A stretch of DNA of 64,000 bases from Roseibacterium sp964578115 (GCA_964578115.1 CAZOBK010000007.1:1-64000); one strand, 5' to 3'; shown: positions 27,114-35,516, numbered from the stretch's first letter. Notes: generated from the letters alone by a model not told the origin. Numbers and translations are program-made.

Positions 27114-27541
27114 TCGTTCTCCTCCTGGGGCAGGATGTCGGGCCAGCCCACGGCATGCACGCGGTGTAGAACCCAGGACATCCCCCAGACGGTGTCGCGC
27201 ATTTCGATCTCCATCTCGTTCTCGAAGGCCGGTGTCACAAGCTTGCCGCCCGCGGTGATATGCGCGATGTGCCGACCGAGGATGCGGTCGGACACGATGA
27301 AACTGGCCGATTGCGCGGTGCGAACGTAGGAATCGGCGCCCGCCGCGCGCAGAGCGCCCGCGAACCCGTCAAAATGCCGTCGTGCCGCCGTCATGTCCGC
27401 AACCTCGATAATGCCGTTTTCCGTCACGATCTGGTGGGGCAGGTGGACATGTCGCAAAAACCCCTCCGCGTCGCCGGAGATAACCGCGTCCGACGTCCGG
27501 TCCAGGAAATCCTGGTAGATCGCCATGGCCTCCTCCGGCAT
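27110..27541 (-). CDS. Single-module SnoaL/NTF2-like protein
   Basis: A 143-residue protein and first of the paralogous set, with AIYQDFLDRTSDAVISGDA, GADSYVRTAQSASFI and the ENEMEIEMRDTVWGM strand in matching places. ATG 27541 has an AGGAAGGG site upstream. It lies 36 bases after the thiolase stop, so thiolase, the three SnoaL-like genes and the fadJ-type gene form one unit. It is the most diverged of the four modules (the central histidine is replaced by valine). Confidence 0.73.
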   Translation of the reverse strand: MPEEAMAIYQDFLDRTSDAVISGDAEGFLRHVHLPHQIVTENGIIEVADMTAARRHFDGFAGALRAAGADSYVRTAQSASFIVSDRILGRHIAHITAGGKLVTPAFENEMEIEMRDTVWGMSWVLHRVHAVGWPDILPQEENE

Positions 27542-27577
27542 CGTCGTGCCCTTCCTGTCTGTTCACGGCCCTGTGCC

Positions 27578-28789
27578 TCAGAGCCGCTCGATAATCGTGG
27601 CCGCCCCCATGCCCGACGCCACGCAGAGCGTGGCAAGACCGGTGCCCTTGCCCGACCGCTCCAGTTCATCGAGCAGTGTACCGAGAATCATCGCGCCGGT
27701 CGCGCCCAATGGATGGCCCATCGCGATGGCCCCGCCGTTCACGTTGACCTTGTCATGGTCCACGTCGAAGGCCTGCATGAAGCGCAGCACGACCGAGGAG
27801 AACGCCTCGTTCACCTCGAAAAGGTCGATATCGGCGATCTCCATGCCGCTGTCGGCGAGGATCTTCTGCGTGGCCGGCACCGGACCTGTCAGCATGATCG
27901 TGGGATCGGTGCCGATCTTGGCCGTTGCCCGGATGCGGGCGCGCGGGGTTAGCCCGTGCTTCTCGCCAAACGCCTTGTTGCCGATCAGAAGTGCGGCCGC
28001 GCCATCGACGATGCCCGAGGAATTGCCAGCATGGTGAATATGCTCGATCCGCTCCAGATGCGGGTATTTCATCAGCGCCACGGCGTCGAAACCCGGCATC
28101 TGCTCGCCCATGTCCTTGAAGGCGGGCTTGAGCGCGCCGAGTGCCTGCATGTCGGTTCCGGGGCGGATGTATTCATCCCGCTCCAGGATCGTCAGGCCGT
28201 TCACGTCCGTCACCGGCACGACGGATTTCGAGAACCGTTCTTCCGCCCAGGCCCTCGTGGCGCGCTTTTGACTTTCGACGGCAAGCGCGTCGGCATCGTC
28301 GCGCGAAAAGCCGAACTCGGTCGCGATGATGTCGGCCGAGATGCCCTGCGGCACGAAATAGGTCTCCAGGGCTATGGAGGGATCGACGGCGATGGCCGCC
28401 CCGTCCGAGCCCATGGAGACCCGGCCCATCATCTCGACACCGCCCGCGATATAGGCCGACCCGGCGCCGCCGCGCACCTGGTTGGCGGCGAGGTTCACGG
28501 CCTCGAGGCCGGAGGCGCAGAAGCGGTTGATGGCAAGGCCCGGAATATGCTCGTCGAGGTCGGAGGCCAGCACGGCCGTCCGCGCAAGGCAGCCGCCCTG
28601 TTCGCCCACCTGCGTGACGTTGCCCCATATCACGTCCTCGACCGCGTGCCCGTCGAGATCGTTGCGTGTCTTCAGCGTGTTGAGCGTGAAGGCCGACAGC
28701 CGCGCTGCCGTGACCTCGTGGAGCGCGCCGTCCTTGCGCCCCTTGCCGCGGGGGGTGCGGATCGCGTCGTAGATATAGGCATCGGTCAT
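27578..28789 (-). CDS. Acetyl-CoA C-acyltransferase (beta-oxidation thiolase)
   Basis: A 403-residue thiolase cleaving 3-ketoacyl-CoA to acetyl-CoA and a shortened acyl-CoA. The nucleophilic cysteine is C91 (NRFCASGLEAVN), the histidine lies in NGGAIAMGHPLGATG, and the second active-site cysteine in LCVASGMGAA near the C-terminus. NEAFS is also present. The degradative FadA type is favoured over biosynthetic PhaA by its FadJ-type partner in the same operon. Confidence 0.94.
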   Translation of the reverse strand: MTDAYIYDAIRTPRGKGRKDGALHEVTAARLSAFTLNTLKTRNDLDGHAVEDVIWGNVTQVGEQGGCLARTAVLASDLDEHIPGLAINRFCASGLEAVNLAANQVRGGAGSAYIAGGVEMMGRVSMGSDGAAIAVDPSIALETYFVPQGISADIIATEFGFSRDDADALAVESQKRATRAWAEERFSKSVVPVTDVNGLTILERDEYIRPGTDMQALGALKPAFKDMGEQMPGFDAVALMKYPHLERIEHIHHAGNSSGIVDGAAALLIGNKAFGEKHGLTPRARIRATAKIGTDPTIMLTGPVPATQKILADSGMEIADIDLFEVNEAFSSVVLRFMQAFDVDHDKVNVNGGAIAMGHPLGATGAMILGTLLDELERSGKGTGLATLCVASGMGAATIIERL

Positions 28790-28814
28790 GTCGGTGGTCC
28801 TTTGGCAGAATGGG

Positions 28815-29450
28815 TCACGCGGTCGGAAACGCCCGCTGCATCAGGTCATAGGGATGCTTCCAGCCCGGTGTGGCGGCGATGCGCGAAAGCCATGCGTCGA
28901 TGGCCGGATAATCGGCGCGGTCGAAGGTGAAGGGCTCGTCGTAGTAGAGATACCCGCAGCAGGAGATGTCGGCGCAGGTCAGGGTGTCGCCCACCAGCCA
29001 GTCGCGTTGACCAAGCTCGCCCTCCAGCACGTGAAGCGCCGCCTTGAGGCGTCCGGCGAGAAAACCGTTCACCTCGGGGACGCGCTTGTCCTCGGGCAGG
29101 AAGTTCATCATGAACCGCAAGGGGCCGGCCATGCCGGACACCTTCTGGTTGTCGAAGATCGTCCAGCGCAGGATCTCGCGGCGCGTTTCGGCCGATCCGT
29201 CGGCGCAGAGCTTGCCGGTCTCGTCCATGACCCAGTCCTGGATGACGCCCGACTGGGTCAGGATCATGCCATCCACGTCGAGCACCGGCACCTCGCCCAT
29301 CGGGTTGAGCGCGCGGAACTCGGGGCTGCGCGCCGCGCCCTTGAAGAAATCGACAAAGCGTGGGGTCCAGTCGACCCCGGCGAGTTCGAGCGTCAGCGCG
29401 GCCTTGTAGGCATTGCCTGATTCACCGAAGCAATGGAGCGTCTTGGTCAT
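28815..29450 (-). CDS. Glutathione S-transferase family protein
   Basis: A 211-residue protein with an N-terminal thioredoxin-like domain (residues 1-80; GEVPVLDVDGMILTQSG contains the cis-proline and the Gln-Ser glutathione contact) and a C-terminal helical domain with the GDTLTCADISCCGYLY motif. ATG 29450 begins MTKTLHCFGESGN; an open frame extending far upstream is not conserved. It stands at the head of the thiolase/fadJ run. A detoxifying or thioether-conjugating role is inferred from the family. Confidence 0.9.
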   Translation of the reverse strand: MTKTLHCFGESGNAYKAALTLELAGVDWTPRFVDFFKGAARSPEFRALNPMGEVPVLDVDGMILTQSGVIQDWVMDETGKLCADGSAETRREILRWTIFDNQKVSGMAGPLRFMMNFLPEDKRVPEVNGFLAGRLKAALHVLEGELGQRDWLVGDTLTCADISCCGYLYYDEPFTFDRADYPAIDAWLSRIAATPGWKHPYDLMQRAFPTA

Positions 29451-29528
29451 GGTCAGCCTCCCCGCTGATGTCTGGTCCCGGTGTCGTCGGTCGGAGTGGG
29501 GGTTTCGCACCCCCACACCCCCGCGGCG

Positions 29529-29709
29529 GTATTTTTGGAAAGATGAAGGCTCATCAAGTTTTCTTAAACCTTTCCGCGCCACCCTGGCCCCGCGGTACAG
29601 GCTGGCGAGCCGATGGCCGTGAAAGGTGAAGGCGCCCGGTCGAGAGAACCACGGTTCAGACCGGGTGCCAGATCTTTTCGCCGCGACCCTTTCATCTTTC
29701 CAATAATAC
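29529..29709. repeat. Inverted repeat pair in the GST upstream region
   Basis: A 19-base element GTATTTTTGGAAAGATGAA at 29529-29547 recurs inverted at 29691-29709 with one mismatch, 143 bases apart. The first copy is preceded by a GC-rich CACCCCC-rich string with a small hairpin (GGGGGTTTCGCACCCCC) at 29499-29515. The 290-bp stretch between the GST and the next gene otherwise shows no gene. Confidence 0.65.
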
Positions 29710-29740
29710 GCAATCCTCCCTTCGCCACGTGCGGTGGCGT

Positions 29741-29953
29741 CTACCGCTTGCGCGCCTCCAGCTCCGAATTGAACAGCCGGATACGCGCCACGAATTTCTC
29801 CTCGTTCACCACGCTGCCCCAATGCTCGAACACGAAGGAGAGGAACTCCCCTTCGTCGAGCCCCGCCTCGGCGGCAAGCTTGCGCAGCTTGCGATAACCG
29901 TCCTCGGTCATCGCGATCTGTGGGCGTCGTGTGAGCCTGAGGCGTTTCGGCAT
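29741..29953 (-). CDS. Small conserved-looking protein, possibly DNA binding
   Basis: A 70-residue basic protein with MTEDGYRKLRKLAAEAGLDE followed by a helix and a C-terminal charged tail. The helix-loop-helix with an N-terminal basic strand (RLRLTRRPQIAM) loosely recalls ribbon-helix-helix regulators, but this is only shape. It lies 24 bases downstream of the acyl-CoA dehydrogenase gene and may share its transcript. Confidence 0.6.
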   Translation of the reverse strand: MPKRLRLTRRPQIAMTEDGYRKLRKLAAEAGLDEGEFLSFVFEHWGSVVNEEKFVARIRLFNSELEARKR

Positions 29954-29977
29954 GGGTGGTCCTTGAGCAACCGGCCT

Positions 29978-31753
29978 TCAGAAATTGGCCGCGTCGAGTG
30001 CCATCACCGTATCGCCGCCCGACCGGATGCGCGCAAGATGCGTGGCCGTGATCGGCAGGACGCGGGCCATGTAGAACCGCGCCGTGGCGAGCTTGGTTTC
30101 GTGGAACACCGGATCTTCGGTGCCCTCGGCCAGCGCCGCGAGCGAGGTTTCGGCCATCCGCGCCCACATCAGTCCGAGGCAGACATGGCCGAAGAGGTGC
30201 ATGAAGTCGTTGGAGCCTGCGAGCGCGTTGTTGGGATCTCTCATACCGTCGGACATGAAGTACATCGCCGCGGCCTGAAGATCCTTGGAGGCACGTTTCA
30301 GCGGCTCGAGGAATTCGGGCATGCCGTCGGTTTCCGCGTGGTCCTTCGCGAAGCCCTTCACCAGGTCGAAAAAGGCCATCACATGTTTGCCACCGTCCGA
30401 GCCCAGCTTGCGGCCCACGAGATCGAGCGCCTGAACGCCGTTGGCGCCCTCGTAGATCATGGCGATGCGCGCGTCGCGGGTGAACTGCGACATGCCCCAT
30501 TCCTCGATATAGCCATGCCCGCCATAGATCTGCTGGGCCTGCACGGTCATGTCGTAGCCCTTGTCCGTCAGGAACCCCTTGATGACGGGGGTCAGGAGCG
30601 AAACGAGACCGTCGGCATCGCGGTCGGCCTCCCGGTGGGCGCGGTCGATCAGCGTGGCGCCCCAGAGAAGGAAGGCGCGCGCGGCCTCGACGAAGCTTTT
30701 CTGCTCCATTAGGTTGCGGCGGATATCGGGGTGAACGATCAGCGGATCGGCGGGACCGTCAGGGTTCTTCGGACCCGTCACGTCGCGGCCCTGCAGCCTG
30801 TCCTTGGCATAGGCCAGCGCGTTCTGGAACGCGACCTCGGCCTGGGCCACGCCCTGCATGCCCACACCGAGCCGCGCCTCGTTCATCATGGTGAACATCG
30901 CGCGCATGCCCTTGTGCTCCTCGCCGAGAAGGTAGCCTGTCGCGTCGTCATAGTTCATCACGCAGGTGGCATTGCCGTGGATGCCCATCTTCTCCTCCAG
31001 CTTGCCGCATGAGACGCCGTTGCGGGGGCCGAGGCTACCATCCTCGTTCACGAGGACCTTGGGCACGATGAAGAGCGACACGCCCCTGATGCCCTCGGGG
31101 CCGCCGGGGATCTTCGCCAGCACGAGATGGACGATGTTTTCCGCCATGTCGTGATCGCCGGCCGAGATGAAGATCTTCTGACCCGTGATGCGGTATGTTC
31201 CGTCGTCCTGCGGCTCGGCCTTGGTGCGCATCAGGCCCAGATCCGTGCCGCAATGTGGCTCCGTCAGGTTCATTGTCCCGGTCCAGTCGCAGTTGACCAT
31301 CTTCGGCAGGTAGGTCCGTTTCTGCGCGTCCGAGCCATGGGCGAGGATGGTGGAGGCCGCGCCGTGGGTCAGGCCCTGGTACATGGTGAAGGCCTGGTTG
31401 GCGGCCGAGAACATTTCGCCCACCGCCGTGTTCATCAGGTAGGGCAGGTCCTGGCCGCCGTATTCCTCGGGCATGTCGATGGCGGGCCATCCGCCCTCCT
31501 GCATCTTGCCGAAGGCGTCCTTGAAACCGTCGGGCGTGTAGACGATGCCGTTTTCCAGCCGGCATCCTTGCGTGTCGCCAACCGGGTTCAGCGGCGCCAG
31601 CACCTCGGCGCTGATCTTGCCGGCCTCTTCCAGTATCGCGGCAGTGAAGTCGCGGTCGAGATCCTCGTAACCCGCGATACCGGCCTGGGTGACCTTCAGC
31701 ACGTCATGCAGAACGTACTGCATGTCCTTGGTGGGGGCGGTGTAGCTTGGCAT
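29978..31753 (-). CDS. Acyl-CoA dehydrogenase, DmdC/long-form family
   Basis: A 591-residue FAD enzyme doing the first oxidation of an acyl-CoA. It belongs to the long form with an extra C-terminal domain (about 465-590), which includes DmdC, the 3-methylmercaptopropionyl-CoA dehydrogenase of roseobacters. FAD-binding MNLTEPHCGTDLG and KIFISAGDHDM, the catalytic base in IYEGANGVQALDL (near residue 430) and the quinone-route helices are intact. The substrate could be a straight chain or a DMSP-derived thioether; sequence alone does not decide. A MerR gene precedes it. Confidence 0.92.
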   Translation of the reverse strand: MPSYTAPTKDMQYVLHDVLKVTQAGIAGYEDLDRDFTAAILEEAGKISAEVLAPLNPVGDTQGCRLENGIVYTPDGFKDAFGKMQEGGWPAIDMPEEYGGQDLPYLMNTAVGEMFSAANQAFTMYQGLTHGAASTILAHGSDAQKRTYLPKMVNCDWTGTMNLTEPHCGTDLGLMRTKAEPQDDGTYRITGQKIFISAGDHDMAENIVHLVLAKIPGGPEGIRGVSLFIVPKVLVNEDGSLGPRNGVSCGKLEEKMGIHGNATCVMNYDDATGYLLGEEHKGMRAMFTMMNEARLGVGMQGVAQAEVAFQNALAYAKDRLQGRDVTGPKNPDGPADPLIVHPDIRRNLMEQKSFVEAARAFLLWGATLIDRAHREADRDADGLVSLLTPVIKGFLTDKGYDMTVQAQQIYGGHGYIEEWGMSQFTRDARIAMIYEGANGVQALDLVGRKLGSDGGKHVMAFFDLVKGFAKDHAETDGMPEFLEPLKRASKDLQAAAMYFMSDGMRDPNNALAGSNDFMHLFGHVCLGLMWARMAETSLAALAEGTEDPVFHETKLATARFYMARVLPITATHLARIRSGGDTVMALDAANF

Positions 31754-31777
31754 GTCGGTCGTCCTCCCTCGTGGCGG

Positions 31778-32179
31778 TTACTCGGCCGCGTCCTTGACGG
31801 TGTCGACCGAGGTCAGCATGTCCTCGACCATCTTCATCTGGCGCCGCAGGTCATCGACGGCGGCCGTCAACTCGTCGCGCTTGCGTTCCATTTCCCGCAA
31901 CCTGTCACGTGCCACGTCGAGCGTCGCTTCGAGCTGCGTCGCTTGCTGGTCGCCCACGTAATAAAGGTCGAGCAGCTGCCGGATTTCCTCCAGCGAAAAG
32001 CCGAAGCGCTTTCCGCGCAGGATCAGTTTCAGCCGCGCGCGATCGCGCCGGGTGAACAGGCGTTTCTGCCCCTCGCGGCGGGGGAAAAGAAGCTCTTTGG
32101 CCTCGTAGAAGCGCAGGGTACGCGGCGTCACGTCGAACGCGCCGCACATCTGCCGGATCGTCATCACATCGTCGGTCAT
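31778..32179 (-). CDS. MerR-family regulator (first of a tandem pair)
   Basis: A 133-residue regulator with an N-terminal winged helix (TIRQMCGAFDVTPRTLRFYE, residues 6-25; then KRLFTRRDRARLKLILRGKR) and a long coiled coil (75-125). There is no metal-binding cysteine pattern, so a fatty-acyl or organic ligand type is likelier than a metal sensor. It lies 24 bases upstream of the acyl-CoA dehydrogenase gene in the same direction. I chose ATG 32179 because the domain starts there; the frame is open to 32242. Confidence 0.88.
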   Translation of the reverse strand: MTDDVMTIRQMCGAFDVTPRTLRFYEAKELLFPRREGQKRLFTRRDRARLKLILRGKRFGFSLEEIRQLLDLYYVGDQQATQLEATLDVARDRLREMERKRDELTAAVDDLRRQMKMVEDMLTSVDTVKDAAE

Positions 32180-32262
32180 ATCGGTGTCCGAAAACAGCAC
32201 ATCATCCTCGATTGTGCCGATGATCTGCCCTCGGGAACGCATGGTTGCAAGTAACGATGACG

Positions 32263-32272
32263 TTTACGTAAA
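32263..32272. promoter_or_regulatory. Palindromic operator candidate between the two MerR genes
   Basis: A perfect ten-base palindrome TTTACGTAAA occurs inside TGACGTTTACGTAAAG, 83 bases before the chosen start of the first MerR gene, with a further ACGT-type half (AGAACGTTGCGTCAC) just downstream. The ACGT-rich symmetry resembles operators proposed for MerR-type regulators of acyl-CoA catabolism (LiuR group). Confidence 0.5.
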
Positions 32273-32306
32273 GAGAACGTTGCGTCACTTTGAGGTGAAA
32301 CGGTTT

Positions 32307-32678
32307 CTACCGTCCGGCCGCGGCCGTCGCCTCGCGCAGTGCCCTGAGTTCCGAGATGATCTCGTCAAGCTCGACACGCCGGGCGGCGAGTTCCGCGAGC
32401 TGCCGGTCGGCCAGCTCCAGCCACGCATCACGCTGGAGCTTCCCCTCGGGATCGGCGTCATAAAGCTCCAGCCATTGCCGAATTTCCTCGAGCGAAAAGC
32501 CGAAGCGGCGGCCGCGCAGGATCAGCGTCATCCGTGCCACCTCGCGCGGGCCGTAAAAGCGCGCGCGCCCCTCGCGCATCGGCGAGAGCAGCTCGATATA
32601 CTCGTAATGGCGCAGGGTGCGCGGCGTCACGTCGAACCGCGCGCACATGGATTTGAAATCGAGACGTTCGCCGGACAT
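32307..32678 (-). CDS. MerR-family regulator (second of a tandem pair)
   Basis: A 123-residue paralogue of the neighbouring MerR protein. The DNA-binding half is almost the same motif for motif (MCARFDVTPRTLRHYEYIEL; LILRGRRFGFSLEEIRQWLE), followed by a shorter coiled coil. ATG 32678 follows a GGGAG site. It is transcribed towards the first MerR gene with the palindrome at 32263-32272 in between, so one may control the other. No metal-binding cysteines are visible. Confidence 0.88.
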   Translation of the reverse strand: MSGERLDFKSMCARFDVTPRTLRHYEYIELLSPMREGRARFYGPREVARMTLILRGRRFGFSLEEIRQWLELYDADPEGKLQRDAWLELADRQLAELAARRVELDEIISELRALREATAAAGR

Positions 32679-32817
32679 CGGCACCGTTCTCCCAGGGGGT
32701 CTTCGGCGCGGGACGCTAGCATCCGGGCCCGTGGCCTGCCAAGCATGACGCGCAGACGTTGGGCTTGCGTCCGGGCGGGCGGGGCGCGATGTGTGGGGCG
32801 AGAAGCGCACGGAACGG

Positions 32818-33303
32818 ATGGCGGCTGAGATGGCGGACAACGGAGGCAGGGCGGACGCCGGCGGTGCGGACATCGCGCGGATCGCGCGGCAATTCATCGA
32901 GGCGATCCCGTTCTCGAAGGCGCTGGGGATGCGTCTGGACGAGATCGGGGACGGTGTTGCGGTGATCTCGATGCCGTATGACGCCGCGCTTGTTGGCGAT
33001 CCACGCACAGGGGTCATCCATGGCGGTGCGGTCTCGGCGCTCATGGACACCTGCGGGGGTGCCGCGGTGATGTGCCATCCCGAGGCACTGGCCGCGACGG
33101 CCACGATCGACATCAGGATCGACTACATGCGTCCCGCCCGTGCGGGCGAGAGGATAACGGCGCGCGCGACCTGCTACCATGTCACGCGATCCGTGGCCTT
33201 CGTCCGGGCCGAGGCCTGGGACGAGGACGAGACGCGCCCCGTCGCGGCGGCCACGGGGGCCTTCACGGTTCAGCGCGAGACGCCGCAGGGAGGCACGCCA
33301 TGA
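32818..33303 (+). CDS. Hotdog-fold PaaI-type acyl-CoA thioesterase (first)
   Basis: A 161-residue thioesterase-like protein with the family signature GVIHGGAVSALMDTCGGAA (the aspartate and the HGG turn form the active site) and IDIRIDYMRPARAGERI. It would hydrolyse small or aryl acyl-CoA. The start is uncertain: ATG 32818, GTG 32791 or ATG 32830 are all in frame. Its stop overlaps the next gene by four bases. Confidence 0.87.
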   Translation: MAAEMADNGGRADAGGADIARIARQFIEAIPFSKALGMRLDEIGDGVAVISMPYDAALVGDPRTGVIHGGAVSALMDTCGGAAVMCHPEALAATATIDIRIDYMRPARAGERITARATCYHVTRSVAFVRAEAWDEDETRPVAAATGAFTVQRETPQGGTP

Positions 33304-33818
33304 CCCGACGTCCGCCCGAGCCCGTCCACCTGATCCGGCACCGCCGCGACCGCGCGTTGTCTGCACTGGTGGAGGGCGTGCCCTACATCGGTTTCATGGG
33401 CATCGGCTTCGACCGCCGCGGCGACGAACTGACGGCGGTGCTGACCTATGACGACAAGCTTATCGGCAACCCGCTGCTGCCCGCGATCCACGGCGGCGTC
33501 ACCGCGTCGTTCCTCGAGGTCTCCGCGATCATGGAACTGTCATTCCAGATGCTCTGGGACGAGATCGAGAGCGGCCGGCTCGACGTGGAGGCCTTGAGGC
33601 CCGAGACCCTGCCGCGTTTGCCCAAGACCATCGACTTCACCGTGGACTACCTGCGCTCGGGCCTGCCGCGAGACGCTTATGCGCGCGCCCGCGTCAACCG
33701 CTCGGGCCGACGCTATGCCTCCGTCCATGTGGAGGCGTGGCAGGACAACCGCCATCGCCTTTTCGCGCAGGCCACGGGGCATTTCCTCATGCCGCTGCGC
33801 GACGGGACGGCCGAGTGA
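33300..33818 (+). CDS. Hotdog-fold PaaI-type thioesterase (second)
   Basis: A 172-residue paralogue of the upstream gene. It has GNPLLPAIHGGVTASFLEVS and DFTVDYLRSGLPRDAYARA in the expected places, with GLU in place of the acidic active-site aspartate (FLEVSA). Translation is coupled at both ends (ATGA with the first thioesterase; GTGA with the MATE gene). The pair could form a heteromer; substrate unknown. Confidence 0.86.
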   Translation: MTRRPPEPVHLIRHRRDRALSALVEGVPYIGFMGIGFDRRGDELTAVLTYDDKLIGNPLLPAIHGGVTASFLEVSAIMELSFQMLWDEIESGRLDVEALRPETLPRLPKTIDFTVDYLRSGLPRDAYARARVNRSGRRYASVHVEAWQDNRHRLFAQATGHFLMPLRDGTAE

Positions 33819-35149
33819 GCTCCGCCGCGGAGGAGGTCGCCGGGGGAGGGCCGCTCACCCACCGGCGCGTCCTGAAGATCGCGCTGCCGGTCGTCATCTC
33901 CAACGCCACGGTGCCGCTTCTGGGGATCGTGGACACGGCCGTGGTCGGGCAGCTTGGGGACCCGGCGCCGATCGGGGCGGTGGGGCTGGGGGCTGTGATC
34001 CTGACCTCGGTCTACTGGGCCTTCGGGTTTCTGCGGATGGGCACGGTGGGCCTTGCCGCGCAAGCGCTGGGCGCGCGCGACCGGGCGGAGGTCGCGGCCC
34101 TTCTGACGCGTGTGTTGATGATCGGCGCGGGGGCGGGGGTGGCGCTCATCGTGTTGCAGGTGCCGATCCTCGCCGCCGCCCTCTGGCTCTCGCCGGCCTC
34201 GACCGAGGTCGAGTCGCTGGTGCAAAGCTATCTCACGATCCGCATCTTCTCGGCGCCGGCGGCCATCGCGCTTTACGGGATCACCGGCTGGTTGATCGCG
34301 CAGGAGCGGACGGGCGCGGTGCTGGCGCTGCAACTGGTGCAGAACGGGCTGAACATCGCGTTGTCGGCCTTTTTCGTGCTCGGTCTCGATTTCGGCGTCC
34401 CGGGGGTCGCATGGGCCACATTTGTTGCCGAATGGGCGGGGCTGGCGCTGGGCCTCTGGCTCTGCCGCGCGGCCTTCGGCGTACCGGACTGGCGCGACTG
34501 GGCGCGCGTCTTCGACCGGGCGAAACTGTGGCGCATGGCGGCGGTGAACGCCGACATCCTGATCCGCTCGATGCTTCTGATGGCGGCCTTCGTGTCGTTC
34601 CTCTTCTTCGCCGCCGATTTCGGGGACGTGACGCTGGCTGCCAACCAGGTGCTGATCCAGTTCGTCTACATCACCGCCCATGCGATGGACGGCTTCGCCT
34701 TCGCGGCCGAGGCGCTGGTGGGTCAGGCGATGGGCGCGCGGGCGGCACTCAGGCTGCGGCGTGCGGCGGTGCTGACCAGCATCTGGGGGCTGATCGTGGG
34801 CGCGGGCATGTCCGTCCTGTTCCTCGGGGCGGGCGGTCTGTTCATCGATCTGATGACCACGTCCGAGGCGGTGCGCACCGAGGCGCGCCTGTTCCTGCCG
34901 TGGATCATCGCCGCGCCGGTGGTGGCCTGCGCCTCGTGGATGCTGGACGGGATCTTCATCGGCGCCACGCGTACGCGTGACATGCGCAACATGATGGCCG
35001 TCAGTTTCGCGGGCTATGCCGTGATCGTGTTCCTGCTTGCGCCGGTCTGGGGCAATCACGGGCTTTGGGCCGCGCTCGTGGCGCTTTTCGCGTTGCGCGG
35101 CGTGACGCTTGGCCTGCGGTATCCGGCATTGGAACGCGCGGCGTCGTGA
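33815..35149 (+). CDS. MATE-family efflux transporter (DinF-like)
   Basis: A 444-residue inner-membrane cation-coupled exporter with twelve hydrophobic segments in two six-helix halves. MATE-type segments ALPVVISNATVPLLGIVDTA and GLGAVILTSVYWAFGFLRMG open the first half, and ITAHAMDGFAFAAEALVGQA is typical of the DinF branch. The start is GTG 33815, overlapping the thioesterase stop by four bases, which suggests co-production. The exported compound is unknown. Confidence 0.9.
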   Translation: MSSAAEEVAGGGPLTHRRVLKIALPVVISNATVPLLGIVDTAVVGQLGDPAPIGAVGLGAVILTSVYWAFGFLRMGTVGLAAQALGARDRAEVAALLTRVLMIGAGAGVALIVLQVPILAAALWLSPASTEVESLVQSYLTIRIFSAPAAIALYGITGWLIAQERTGAVLALQLVQNGLNIALSAFFVLGLDFGVPGVAWATFVAEWAGLALGLWLCRAAFGVPDWRDWARVFDRAKLWRMAAVNADILIRSMLLMAAFVSFLFFAADFGDVTLAANQVLIQFVYITAHAMDGFAFAAEALVGQAMGARAALRLRRAAVLTSIWGLIVGAGMSVLFLGAGGLFIDLMTTSEAVRTEARLFLPWIIAAPVVACASWMLDGIFIGATRTRDMRNMMAVSFAGYAVIVFLLAPVWGNHGLWAALVALFALRGVTLGLRYPALERAAS

Positions 35150-35174
35150 CGCGCGCCACGGGTCGCTAGATCGG

Positions 35175-35516
35175 TCAGAGCAGCGTGAGGATGTTTTCCG
35201 GCGGACGGCCGATCACCGCGCGCGTGCCGTCGTCGAGGATGGGCCGCTCGATCAGGATCGGATGTGCCGCCATGGCCGCGACCAACGCCTCGTCGTCGGA
35301 ATCGGCGAGATCGAGGTCGGAGAAGACGGGTTCCTTCGTGCGCACCAGCCCGATCGCGGGGACGCGCAGCCGCCGCAACAGCTCCACGATCTCGTCATTG
35401 ATCGGCGGCGATTTGAGATAGAGCCGGATATCAGGCGCGATCCCGCGCTCCTGCAAAAGCGCCAGCGCCGCCCGCGATTTCGCGCAGCGCGGATTGTGCC
35501 AGAGCGTCAGAGCCAT
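35175..35516 (-). CDS. arsC: ArsC-family reductase
   Basis: A 113-residue glutaredoxin-dependent ArsC/Spx-fold protein. The catalytic cysteine sits in HNPRCAKSRAALALL, with the LLRRLRVPAIGLVRTKEP segment and RPILDDGTRAVIGRPPENI, where the ArsC arginine-containing loop lies. Arsenate reduction is the family function, but no other ars gene is near, so a general thiol role is possible. It overlaps the pyrD stop by ten bases. Confidence 0.87.
   Translation of the reverse strand: MALTLWHNPRCAKSRAALALLQERGIAPDIRLYLKSPPINDEIVELLRRLRVPAIGLVRTKEPVFSDLDLADSDDEALVAAMAAHPILIERPILDDGTRAVIGRPPENILTLL

Noticed and set aside
26661..27541. The SnoaL-like genes as ketosteroid isomerases or polyketide cyclases
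   Set aside because: The fold pattern fits but catalytic residues for those reactions cannot be identified by eye, so no reaction is assigned.
32791..32817. GTG 32791 as the start of the first thioesterase
   Set aside because: No ribosome binding site and no hydrophobic or domain sequence in the extra nine residues; kept only as an alternative.
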